From contig JALWSL010000095.1 of NCBI GenBank assembly GCA_027080405.1, positions 1 to 5,480 of the forward strand: a stretch of 5,480 nucleotides of DNA, in the 5' to 3' direction. The notes below the pieces were generated by a model that saw only the letters and a program-made list of their open reading frames with translations, did no database searches and was not told the DNA's origin. Source of the stretch: Planctomycetaceae bacterium (GTDB lineage Bacteria > Planctomycetota > Planctomycetia > Planctomycetales > Planctomycetaceae). Both the position numbers and the translations under genes were made by a program. Positions 1-5,480 of this stretch are shown piece by piece. Position 1 is the first letter of the stretch, and each line of letters begins with the position of its first letter.

Positions 1-139
1 CCTCGCATTGCCCGGATCGAAGAAGATCCCCGCAGACTGCCTCAAGCATCGAGCGTCCTTCGGTCACCAACGATTCGGGCAGTTCCTGTCCGGACCAGGC
101 ACCACTGCATAAAAACTCCGAGACAAAGATCGATTTCAA
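1..139 (-). CDS. Probable ATP-grasp enzyme, N-terminal 46 residues only (runs off left edge)
   Basis: Seen: reading leftward on the minus strand, a frame opens with TTG at 139-137 and stays open to the window edge. It gives a compact, protein-like N-terminus: MKSIFVSEFLCSGAW, then LPESLVTEGRSMLEAVCGDLL. No ATG occurs in this frame; it is open back to a stop at 229-227, but the residues before the TTG (rich in P, S and F) do not look conserved. GAGG lies about 12 bases upstream, so the ribosome-binding site is weak. Family knowledge from memory: planctomycete proteins of the ATP-grasp superfamily (COG1821, the group including archaeal tyramine-glutamate ligase MfnD) begin with an FVxEFxxGGxW-like strand, then an LPxSLxxEGxxML helix, as here. 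Inference: an ATP-dependent carboxylate-amine ligase, possibly for a methanofuran-like cofactor. The catalytic part is outside the window, so the exact substrate is unknown. The coding call is fairly firm; the family call is moderate. Confidence 0.62.
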   Translation of the reverse strand, partial: MKSIFVSEFLCSGAWSGQELPESLVTEGRSMLEAVCGDLLRSGQCE

Positions 140-209
140 CTTCAGGCCTGTCCTCGGGGAAGGTGAATGGAAGGGAAAATAGAAAACGCCGGCACCGCTC
201 AGAGGGGGG

Positions 210-237
210 TTGAGCGATGACGGCGGTTACCAATAAT
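210..237 (+). promoter_or_regulatory. Possible sigma70-type promoter for the 274-552 ORF
   Basis: TTGAGC at 210-215 (4 of 6 to TTGACA) is followed after 16 bases by AATAAT at 232-237 (5 of 6 to TATAAT). Transcription would start near 244, about 30 bases before the ATG at 274. If real, this places the alternative ATG at 217 upstream of the transcript start and favours 274. Such matches occur by chance, so this is weak support only. Confidence 0.25.
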
Positions 238-262
238 CTTCAGCAGGTCTCTCATGATGAAC

Positions 263-269
263 GAGGAGG
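263..269 (+). promoter_or_regulatory. Shine-Dalgarno GAGGAGG before the ATG at 274
   Basis: GAGGAGG is an almost full anti-SD complement, separated by four bases (270-273) from ATG 274. The spacing is slightly short but usable. It is the main reason to choose 274 over the upstream in-frame ATG at 217, which has only a G-rich run (GAGGGG at 202-207) before it. Confidence 0.4.
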
Positions 270-273
270 TTTC

Positions 274-552
274 ATGCTGATTCATCCTGCCTCAATTCCA
301 GATATCGACACGCCCGCTTCAAAAAAACAATTCTCTTTCCCGATTTCGTCTTGTGCAGATTATTCAGCGGAAAACAGGTGGTGCGGATTACTCCCATTTT
401 ATCCGTTTGAACGGTTGGAAAAAGAGGTAACCATTCATCGGGTTTTTGAAGGAATCGCCGCTTCCATACACTGCATCAGCAGCAATACGCCCGGGGTGCT
501 GTTAGCTGGCCTTAAACTCTGCGGAAAAAAACGCTACAGTCCCGACTGGTGA
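274..552 (+). CDS. Hypothetical protein, 92 residues (possible orphan)
   Basis: I do not recognise this protein. The frame opens at ATG 274 behind GAGGAGG and ends at TGA 550-552, giving 92 residues; an in-frame ATG at 217 would make it 111. The predicted product is soluble-looking, with no signal peptide and no clear membrane helix. It contains four cysteines spread through the chain (SSCADY, RWCGL, IHCIS, KLCGK) and a basic C-terminus (CGKKRYSPDW). The opposite strand has no comparable open frame, so it is not the shadow of another gene. Its stop lies 31 bases before the GTG start of the membrane protein on the same strand, so a two-gene transcript is possible. Codon use is unremarkable for the window, with about half of third positions G or C, and does not settle the matter. 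It could also be a chance open frame in a long divergent spacer. Confidence 0.42.
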   Translation: MLIHPASIPDIDTPASKKQFSFPISSCADYSAENRWCGLLPFYPFERLEKEVTIHRVFEGIAASIHCISSNTPGVLLAGLKLCGKKRYSPDW

Positions 553-583
553 TTTTATTGGAGATTGAAACGGGAGCAGAACT

Positions 584-1672
584 GTGCAGGAGTCTTTTCA
601 CGAACCGGCCTTTTTTCGCTGGAGACGGGCTTTCCCGTGGTTGCATCTTTTGCGCATCCCGGGAATCGCATTTCGCACACAAATTCTGTTGATCGGGTTT
701 TTAACCGCTTTTTTCTATCTTGTTTGCGGACTCGTTGCACGAACGCTCACACACCAGACAACACGAGCCGTCGAACCGGGGGTGATCAGCGAAACCGGTC
801 TTGTATCGCCAAGACCGAACCTGTTCCATTACGCCATCGATCTTTCCGAACAGGCTGTCGCTCCCAATACTGTCATGTTCAGTCTGACAGACCGATTCAA
901 GTCTCTGGATTTTTCGCCGCCCATCCTCGCTGATCTGCTTTACTGGTTCAATTTTCTGTTCTTTGGAATCATCATTTGCAGAATGGCCTGTGCGGAATTC
1001 ACCAAAGGAAAGGGGATCTGCCTGGAACGTTCTTCCGTTTTCGCATTGAAAAAGCTGCCTGCGGTGTTGACCGGCATCCTGTTTCCGGTTTTTCTGGTCG
1101 CCCTCATTTACCTGTTTGCCTTTGGCATCATGGCTATCGGGAAGATACCTGTTGTCGGTCTGTGGGTAGGCGGGATTCTGTCTGGTGCGACAATCCCACT
1201 GCTCTTTCTCGCGTCAGTTTTGCTGATCGGTCTGGGAATCGGCTGGCCGATGATTCTCAGTGTGATTGCCTGCGAAAACTCGGACAGCTTCGATGCGTTC
1301 AGCCGCACCTTCGACTATTTCCGCTCCCGGCTACCTGTCATCCTCGCCGCTTTTGCAATCACGATGGCAATGGGAATCCTGATCGTTGGATGCGCGGAAG
1401 AAATTTCCCGAATCGCCATTCAACAAATCGATATCTTGCAAAACAGAATGGATAGCCTTTTGACAGAAAAACAGGCCCAGCAATCAGATCGATTCCGACA
1501 CCTTTGGCTGACCCTTTGGGGGAGCCTGCTGCATGGATACCTCATTGCCTACTACTGGTGCACCGTCTGCGGGATTTACATCCTCACCAGGCAGAGCGTC
1601 GACCAGACTCCTGTTGACGAATTTCAACAGGAAACAGGTCTCGAACAGGCAGAAAACGGAACCGGTGATTGA
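584..1672 (+). CDS. Multi-pass inner-membrane protein of unknown function, 362 residues
   Basis: The start is well fixed: an in-frame TGA at 566-568 blocks any upstream start, and GTG 584 has GGGAG (572-576) seven bases before it. Hydrophobic segments fall at about residues 33-55, 117-136, 158-184, 188-228 (probably two passes), 250-271 and 310-335, so roughly six or seven helices. A polar loop of about 60 residues (56-115) separates the first two, and a charged stretch rich in Q, D and R (about 272-308) precedes the last. After the fifth segment comes ENSDSFDAFSRTFDYFRSR (231-249); from memory, a closely similar SDxFDAxSRxxxY segment recurs in uncharacterised planctomycete membrane proteins, but I know no assigned function. 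The tail after residue 336 is acidic and rich in Q and E and is probably cytoplasmic. No transporter, protease or kinase motif is seen. Its stop codon directly touches that of the convergent prepilin-like gene. Confidence 0.88.
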   Translation: MQESFHEPAFFRWRRAFPWLHLLRIPGIAFRTQILLIGFLTAFFYLVCGLVARTLTHQTTRAVEPGVISETGLVSPRPNLFHYAIDLSEQAVAPNTVMFSLTDRFKSLDFSPPILADLLYWFNFLFFGIIICRMACAEFTKGKGICLERSSVFALKKLPAVLTGILFPVFLVALIYLFAFGIMAIGKIPVVGLWVGGILSGATIPLLFLASVLLIGLGIGWPMILSVIACENSDSFDAFSRTFDYFRSRLPVILAAFAITMAMGILIVGCAEEISRIAIQQIDILQNRMDSLLTEKQAQQSDRFRHLWLTLWGSLLHGYLIAYYWCTVCGIYILTRQSVDQTPVDEFQQETGLEQAENGTGD

Positions 1673-2689
1673 CTAAAATTCGCCCAGCACCTCACCCCCG
1701 GATCGGGTACCCAGTGCCCGCCAGATTGAAAGATCGATATTTTCGCTGATCGAGCGAACCGATCCATCCAGCAAGCTGACATTCACCATCCCAGTATGAT
1801 AGCTTCGGGAAGTCACGATTGCGTAACTGGGACTCCCTGCGGAACCGTTTTTCCCTTCCTGCCAGGAATTGTAATCCATTTCGGGATACAGCGTTCCCGA
1901 ATGGGTATAATTCACAATCGTATTGGGAAGCAACGTCACCGTGAAACCGGAGTGGTGAACCCGTCCATCGGGCCATTCGGTATGTCCCGTGTTTTTGAAT
2001 TGGACACCCGATGCGATGATGGTCTGTACTTCCGAAATTGTACTCGGAATCGCTGTGGTCGCAGGGCCGCCGTTTCGCATATACGGAGTCCACGCCTTCA
2101 CTTCCGCTGCGACAAGTGTGTTCGAAGAACCGTCGGTCGCGTCTCTAAAACTGAGCTTGCTGTTGGGGAAAAACATGCCATCTCCCCCACGACCGGTTGT
2201 CGGATCAAACACGAACCAGGTTCCGTAACTGAAACTGTAGGAAGTCGGATAAAGCGTCACCTTTCCACCTCCCGGGTTTCTCGCTTCGTCGCTTTTCGCA
2301 TCGGAAGGACAGGCATAAGTCGGGATTTTCAAACCATCGATCGCACTTTGAAAATCCCAGCCGACCGTCAAATCAACCAGGTTCGCCAGATTTCCCTGTT
2401 CCAAAAATGGAAGAATTCGACCATGCACACCCCAGGAACCATTATTTCCGGTCGACGTCACACTTAAATCAACCGAAGCCCCCATTGGGAACACAGTATG
2501 GGCATCAGCGTAGTTATGCAGAGCCAGGGCAAGCTGCTTCAGATTGTTTTTACAGGAAGATCGGCGAGCCGCTTCACGAGCCTGCTGGACGGCTGGAAGA
2601 AGTAACGCAACAAGAACCGCAATAATGGCTATTACCACCAATAGCTCAATCAACGTAAAGGCATTCCGCTTTTTTGAGGTTGTAGACAC
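1673..2689 (-). CDS. DUF1559 family prepilin-like protein (H-X9-DG type), 338 residues
   Basis: Seen: a short basic leader (STTSKKRNA) precedes [16 protein letters not shown] and a hydrophobic helix ending [15 protein letters not shown] (residues about 11-47), the type IV prepilin / pseudopilin signature including the conserved Glu at +5 of the mature protein. The body contains CPSD (127-130) and the C-terminus holds H298, nine residues, then D308-G309, the H-X9-DG motif. These mark the DUF1559 (SBP_bac_10) family, present in many copies in planctomycete genomes; its exact role (pseudopilin, surface or cell-envelope component) is unresolved. Residue -1 is Ala rather than the usual Gly of prepilin peptidase sites. 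The GTG at 2689 is chosen because AAGGAG lies six bases upstream; the frame can be extended to a TTG at 2731, but that would bury the ribosome-binding site inside the gene. It follows glyS on the same strand after 169 bases. Confidence 0.95.
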   Translation of the reverse strand: MSTTSKKRNAFTLIELLVVIAIIAVLVALLLPAVQQAREAARRSSCKNNLKQLALALHNYADAHTVFPMGASVDLSVTSTGNNGSWGVHGRILPFLEQGNLANLVDLTVGWDFQSAIDGLKIPTYACPSDAKSDEARNPGGGKVTLYPTSYSFSYGTWFVFDPTTGRGGDGMFFPNSKLSFRDATDGSSNTLVAAEVKAWTPYMRNGGPATTAIPSTISEVQTIIASGVQFKNTGHTEWPDGRVHHSGFTVTLLPNTIVNYTHSGTLYPEMDYNSWQEGKNGSAGSPSYAIVTSRSYHTGMVNVSLLDGSVRSISENIDLSIWRALGTRSGGEVLGEF

Positions 2690-2695
2690 AGTCAA

Positions 2696-2701
2696 CTCCT
2701 T
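2696..2701 (-). promoter_or_regulatory. Shine-Dalgarno AAGGAG fixing the GTG start at 2689
   Basis: Read on the minus strand, AAGGAG (2701 to 2696) is followed by a six-base spacer and GTG at 2689-2687. It gives a prepilin leader of ten residues, a normal short basic leader. The upstream TTG at 2731 has no comparable site. Confidence 0.75.
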
Positions 2702-2758
2702 ACTTTTAATTTTCTTCTGCACAGACGCCAAACACCAACAACCCTGCCCATACCAATT

Positions 2759-2778
2759 GGCGACGTCGACACATCGCC
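2759..2778 (-). other. Hairpin in the glyS / DUF1559 intergenic gap
   Basis: A perfect short inverted repeat: on the minus strand GGCGATGT pairs with ACGTCGCC (one T-G wobble) around a four-base GTCG loop, giving an eight-pair GC-rich stem. No T-run follows it on either strand, so it is not a standard intrinsic terminator; it may attenuate, stabilise a 3' end or be chance. A second, weaker hairpin (TTCTC / GAGAA, 2819-2832), closer to the glyS stop, is followed on the minus strand by a loosely T-rich stretch and is the better, though poor, glyS terminator candidate. Confidence 0.3.
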
Positions 2779-2858
2779 GCGATCAAGTGTACCCACGACT
2801 CAATCGCAAAGCAAACCATTCTCTGAAGAGAAAGTCCCTCGAATAAATTCTGCCACCT

Positions 2859-4532
2859 CTACCTGCCCAACCGGGATTGAATTTCTTCGGTCACTTTCTT
2901 TATCGGAATGCGTTCCTGTTCGAGCGTGTCGCGGTCCCGTAGTGTCACCGTTTGGTCGTTTGCCGTTTGACCGTCAACAGTAATACAAAACGGAGTTCCG
3001 ATTTCGTCCTGTCTGCGGTATCGCCTGCCGATCGCTCCCTGTTGATCATACTGCGCGTTGATCCCGGCTTCGCGAAATTCGTGATAGATTTTCGCTGCGA
3101 CTTCCGGCATTCCTTCTTTCTTGATCAACGGGAAAACAGCCGCCTTGACCGGTGCCAATCGGGGATGCAATTTCAGCACCGTGCGCGATTGCATCTTCCC
3201 TTTATCGTCCGGCTGTTCATCCTGCTGATACGCTTCACACAAAAACGCCAATGTCCCGCGATCCGCCCCGGCTGAAGGCTCGATCACGTGAGGCACGAAC
3301 CGCTGGCGCGCCTGGTCATCGAAGTAGGAAAGATCCTTCCCCGATCCCCGATGTTTCGGCTGCCCATGTTCGTTCAGTTCGACATTCAAATCGCTATCCA
3401 GCTTCCCTTCCATGTGCGAACGCAAGTCGAAATCCCCCCGGTGGGCCACTCCTTCCAACTCGCCATATTCCCCTTCTGAAAGAAACGGGAACGCGTATTC
3501 GATATCAGCCGTTCCAACCGAATAATGGGCCAGTTCTTCCTGGTGATGTTCCCGCAAAATCAGATGCTCTGCTGCAATCCCCAGCGACGTGTACCAGTTG
3601 AACCGGCGGCTGCGCCAATATTCATACCACTGGGATGATTCATCCGGGTGACAGAAAAACTCAATCTCCATCTGCTCGAATTCCCGTGAGCGGAAGGTGA
3701 AATTTCTTGGCGTGATTTCATTGCGGAAACTCTTCCCGATTTGTGCAATCCCGAACGGAATTTTCACACGCGAACTGTCGACCACATTTTTGAAGTTGAC
3801 GAAAATCCCCTGTGCAGTTTCCGGACGTAAAAAAGCCGCATCGTCCGCCCCACCTAATGCCCCGAGCGTTGTTTTGAACATCAAATTGAATTCACGTGGC
3901 TCGGTCAGCGTTCCCTTTCGCGTTGCTTCCGGGGCAACAGCCTCCTGCAGGTTATCGATACTGCTGATCGGTAACACCTCACTAAGCCAGTTGATTTTGT
4001 CGCGATATTTCGATTTCAATCCGAAGAACTTGAGAGCATGAGCCGTAATGCTCTCCTCCACTTCTTCGCCCGGTTCCATACTTGTGATGAACGCCTTGAC
4101 TGTCTCAACAGTGACTTCATCAGAGCCTTCCGATTTTGTTTTTCGTTCCGCTTCCGCCCAGCGGCCCCGCATGTGATCAAAACGGTACCGCTTTTTCGAT
4201 TCAGTACAATCAACCATGAAATCGTGAAACAGATCGTAATGCCCGGAACATTTCCAGACCTGCGGGTGCATGATGATCGACGATTCGAGTCCGACCATCG
4301 CAAACGGTTTCGGAGCATTTTCCAGACAGCTCAATTCATCATGCGTCGAAACCATATCTTCCCACCAGGCATTGCGAACATTCCGCTTCAATTCCGTTCC
4401 CAACGGGCCGTAATCCCAGAAACCATTCACACCGCCGTAAATTTCGGAAGACTGAAACAGAAAACCGCGCCGTTTACAGAGCGCGACAATCTGCTCCATT
4501 CTGTTTTCTTCGTTTTTTTTCTGATTGCTCAT
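2859..4532 (-). CDS. glyS: Glycyl-tRNA synthetase, dimeric (alpha2) type, 557 residues
   Basis: Charges tRNA-Gly with glycine using ATP in the cytoplasm. It is the single-chain alpha2 class II enzyme, also called GlyQS, not the alpha2beta2 form. Seen in order: N-terminal MEQIVALCKRRGFLFQSSEI with GGVNGFWDYGPLGTELKRN (12-51); FLRPETAQGIFVNF (235-248); class II motif 2, FRNEITPRNFTFRSREFEQME (about 269-289); GVAHRGDFDLRSH (361-373); class II motif 3, EPSAGADRGTLAFL (418-431), with the conserved Arg at 425; then the anticodon-binding domain (about 455-553) with IGRRYRRQDEIGTPFCITVDG (501-521). Length is somewhat above bacterial homologues of about 460-510, mostly from a variable charged region around 125-210. 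ATG 4532 is taken as the start, with a weak AGAAGA eight bases upstream; Met12 is an alternative. All active-site blocks are intact. The gene is divergent from def. Confidence 0.97.
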   Translation of the reverse strand: MSNQKKNEENRMEQIVALCKRRGFLFQSSEIYGGVNGFWDYGPLGTELKRNVRNAWWEDMVSTHDELSCLENAPKPFAMVGLESSIIMHPQVWKCSGHYDLFHDFMVDCTESKKRYRFDHMRGRWAEAERKTKSEGSDEVTVETVKAFITSMEPGEEVEESITAHALKFFGLKSKYRDKINWLSEVLPISSIDNLQEAVAPEATRKGTLTEPREFNLMFKTTLGALGGADDAAFLRPETAQGIFVNFKNVVDSSRVKIPFGIAQIGKSFRNEITPRNFTFRSREFEQMEIEFFCHPDESSQWYEYWRSRRFNWYTSLGIAAEHLILREHHQEELAHYSVGTADIEYAFPFLSEGEYGELEGVAHRGDFDLRSHMEGKLDSDLNVELNEHGQPKHRGSGKDLSYFDDQARQRFVPHVIEPSAGADRGTLAFLCEAYQQDEQPDDKGKMQSRTVLKLHPRLAPVKAAVFPLIKKEGMPEVAAKIYHEFREAGINAQYDQQGAIGRRYRRQDEIGTPFCITVDGQTANDQTVTLRDRDTLEQERIPIKKVTEEIQSRLGR

Positions 4533-4560
4533 TTTTCAATTCTTCTTGTAACTAAACAGA

Positions 4561-4627
4561 GACCAAACAAGTTGCCTGCCGCCTTCCGGTTGACCAACTT
4601 CGCACCCAAGTTCAACACCTGACCAAC
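4561..4627. repeat. Three GACCAA repeats about 30 bp apart upstream of glyS
   Basis: GACCAA occurs at 4561-4566, 4592-4597 and 4621-4626; the last two extend to TGACCAAC (4591-4598 and 4620-4627). Spacing is 31 and 29 bases, close to three helical turns. The copies sit 29-95 bases upstream of the glyS start, in its probable leader or promoter region, so they could be a same-face protein-binding array or short chance repeats. Confidence 0.3.
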
Positions 4628-4726
4628 ACCCATCATTTTTCCAAACGTTACCCGCTATCCCGTTTTCTTTCATCATTCGCTGTACAGAAACAGGAAATAG
4701 GCAGAGAATTTCGTGACCCGTTATAG

Positions 4727-4732
4727 TATAAT
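4727..4732 (+). promoter_or_regulatory. Candidate -10 box (TATAAT) for def
   Basis: A perfect TATAAT sits about 100 bases upstream of the def start in an AT-rich part of the divergent spacer. No good -35 hexamer lies 15-18 bases before it, and there is no extended TG. The same AT-block reads TATACT on the minus strand (4730 to 4725, 5 of 6), so it could serve glyS too. A def transcript from here would carry a leader of about 90 bases containing a small hairpin (CCGAT / ATCGG, 4758-4771). Confidence 0.4.
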
Positions 4733-4831
4733 GCTGGGAGAACTACCTTCGAGAAAGCCGATTTATATCGGAATTCCGTAAAAATAATGTAATTATATCC
4801 ACTATCCAACACTCTTTACGCCCGGTGTTCC

Positions 4832-5416
4832 ATGGAAATTGTCCTCTATCCGCATCCCGCATTACGATACAAATCGGTCGATGTACAGGAGATCAATGCC
4901 TCGTTGCGGAAAACGGTTGAAGAAATGTTTGATCTCATGTACGCCGCCAGCGGGATCGGTTTGGCTGCGAACCAGGTCGCCCTGCCGTATCGCCTGTTTC
5001 TGATCAATTTGACGGCTGATCCCGAACTGAAAGAGGAAGAAAAGGTCTTTATCAACCCGCAAATCCTCAAAAGACGTGGACAAACGTGCGGAGAAGAAGG
5101 CTGTCTCAGTTTCCCGGAACTTTATGGCTCTGTCGAACGTTCAGAGGAGATCGTCATTGAGGCGTTCGATCTTCAAGGAAATCTGGTTCGCTACGAATTG
5201 AACGATCTTGCTTCCCGAGCCGTTCAGCACGAATATGATCATATCGATGGAATCTTGTTTATTGACCGCATGTCAGAAGAAGAACGAAAGCTGGCTGCTC
5301 CGTTCGTGGACGATTTTGAATCGCAGTTCCGCAACCAGCAGAAAAACGAGATCATTCCGAGTGACGAGGTGCTGATCAATCAGATCAAGGCGATGGCGAA
5401 CCTGCAACAGGCATAA
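4832..5416 (+). CDS. def: Peptide deformylase, 194 residues
   Basis: Removes the formyl group from the N-terminal methionine of nascent proteins; a metal-dependent cytoplasmic hydrolase acting at the ribosome. All three signature motifs are present: GIGLAANQV (41-49, with Gln48 for the oxyanion), EEGCLSFP (88-95, metal ligand Cys91) and VQHEYDHIDG (131-140, ligands His133 and His137, catalytic Glu134). The protein starts directly with the usual MEIVLYPHPALR segment, so ATG 4832 is secure although no Shine-Dalgarno sequence precedes it. Length is slightly above the common 165-190. The last 30 residues or so (from about 165) form a polar, charged tail after the catalytic domain, likely helical. 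All catalytic residues are intact, so it should be active. In many bacteria fmt follows def; the window ends before that can be seen. Confidence 0.97.
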   Translation: MEIVLYPHPALRYKSVDVQEINASLRKTVEEMFDLMYAASGIGLAANQVALPYRLFLINLTADPELKEEEKVFINPQILKRRGQTCGEEGCLSFPELYGSVERSEEIVIEAFDLQGNLVRYELNDLASRAVQHEYDHIDGILFIDRMSEEERKLAAPFVDDFESQFRNQQKNEIIPSDEVLINQIKAMANLQQA

Positions 5417-5480
5417 AAACAGCCCGAACCAGATAGTTTTCAGTTGAGTACCGTTGGATACAGTTGAAACGGATCAGGGA
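5417..5480 (+). other. Region after def, up to the window edge
   Basis: Sixty-four bases with no gene start, hairpin terminator or T-run visible. CAGTTGA occurs twice, twenty bases apart (5441-5447 and 5461-5467). The window ends in ATCAGGGA, which could be a ribosome-binding site for a gene beginning just beyond the edge; this cannot be tested here. Confidence 0.3.

Noticed and set aside
42..233. Minus-strand frame from TTG 233 (63 codons)
   Set aside because: It overlaps the better 139-1 minus frame in another phase; its product is rich in R, C and F with no recognisable pattern, while the other frame gives a motif-like N-terminus.
565..933. Plus-strand frame inside the membrane-protein gene, and another at 976-1455
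   Set aside because: Low-complexity R/C/H/S-rich products in a shifted frame of a gene with clear transmembrane coding signal; these are shadows.
1796..2467. 223-codon plus-strand frame opposite the DUF1559 gene
   Set aside because: Antisense to a well-supported family protein; the product has shadow-like composition with many R, G, T and I and no domain.
2695..2731. Longer start for the DUF1559 protein at TTG 2731 or TTG 2695
   Set aside because: The AAGGAG site lies within that extension, six bases before GTG 2689, and a ten-residue leader fits prepilin-type proteins.
3152..3601. Plus-strand frames opposite glyS, including 4038-4622
   Set aside because: Antisense shadows of glyS; the 4038-4622 frame merely runs on into the spacer and has no ribosome-binding site or recognisable product.
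4731..4781. A 16-codon ORF in the def upstream region (MLGELPSRKPIYIGIP)
   Set aside because: Its ATG overlaps the TATAAT box itself, so it would lie upstream of the predicted transcript start, and it has no ribosome-binding sequence.
4533..4831. T-box riboswitch or other known leader RNA for glyS
   Set aside because: No recognisable T-box, specifier stem or terminator hairpin with T-run on the minus strand.
5417..5480. Intrinsic terminator after def
   Set aside because: No stem-loop with a T-run is visible in the available 64 bases.

Overview
The window looks like a chromosomal housekeeping segment from a member of the Planctomycetota. The strongest clue is a DUF1559-type prepilin-like protein carrying both the [17 protein letters not shown]-terminal motif and a C-terminal H-X9-DG motif, a family greatly expanded in that phylum. 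A planctomycete-style multi-pass membrane protein, frequent GTG/TTG starts, several genes with weak or absent Shine-Dalgarno sequences and a roughly balanced base composition fit the same picture. The genus cannot be fixed from the sequence alone.

Layout from left to right: (1) positions 1-139, minus strand: the first 46 codons of a protein running off the left edge, probably an ATP-grasp enzyme starting at TTG. (2) 140-583: a divergent spacer holding a possible promoter and a possible 92-residue orphan protein (274-552, plus). (3) 584-1672, plus: a 362-residue multi-pass inner-membrane protein of unknown function with a GTG start. (4) 1673-2689, minus: the DUF1559 prepilin-like protein, whose stop codon directly abuts the stop codon of the membrane protein. 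(5) 2859-4532, minus: dimeric-type (alpha2) glycyl-tRNA synthetase. (6) 4533-4831: a divergent regulatory spacer with a near-perfect TATAAT box and a repeated GACCAA motif. (7) 4832-5416, plus: peptide deformylase. (8) 5417-5480: the start of the next intergenic region.

Glycyl-tRNA synthetase and peptide deformylase are divergently transcribed translation genes: one charges tRNA-Gly, the other removes the N-formyl group from nascent chains. The prepilin-like gene lies downstream of glyS on the same strand but has its own ribosome-binding site and a 169-bp gap, so cotranscription is possible but not shown. No functional link is evident between the membrane protein and its neighbours.

I found no mobile element, CRISPR array, tRNA, rRNA or clear signature of a new multi-gene system. 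The points most worth following are the unlisted TTG-started partial gene at the left edge, the small orphan ORF next to the membrane protein, and the zero-gap convergent gene pair.
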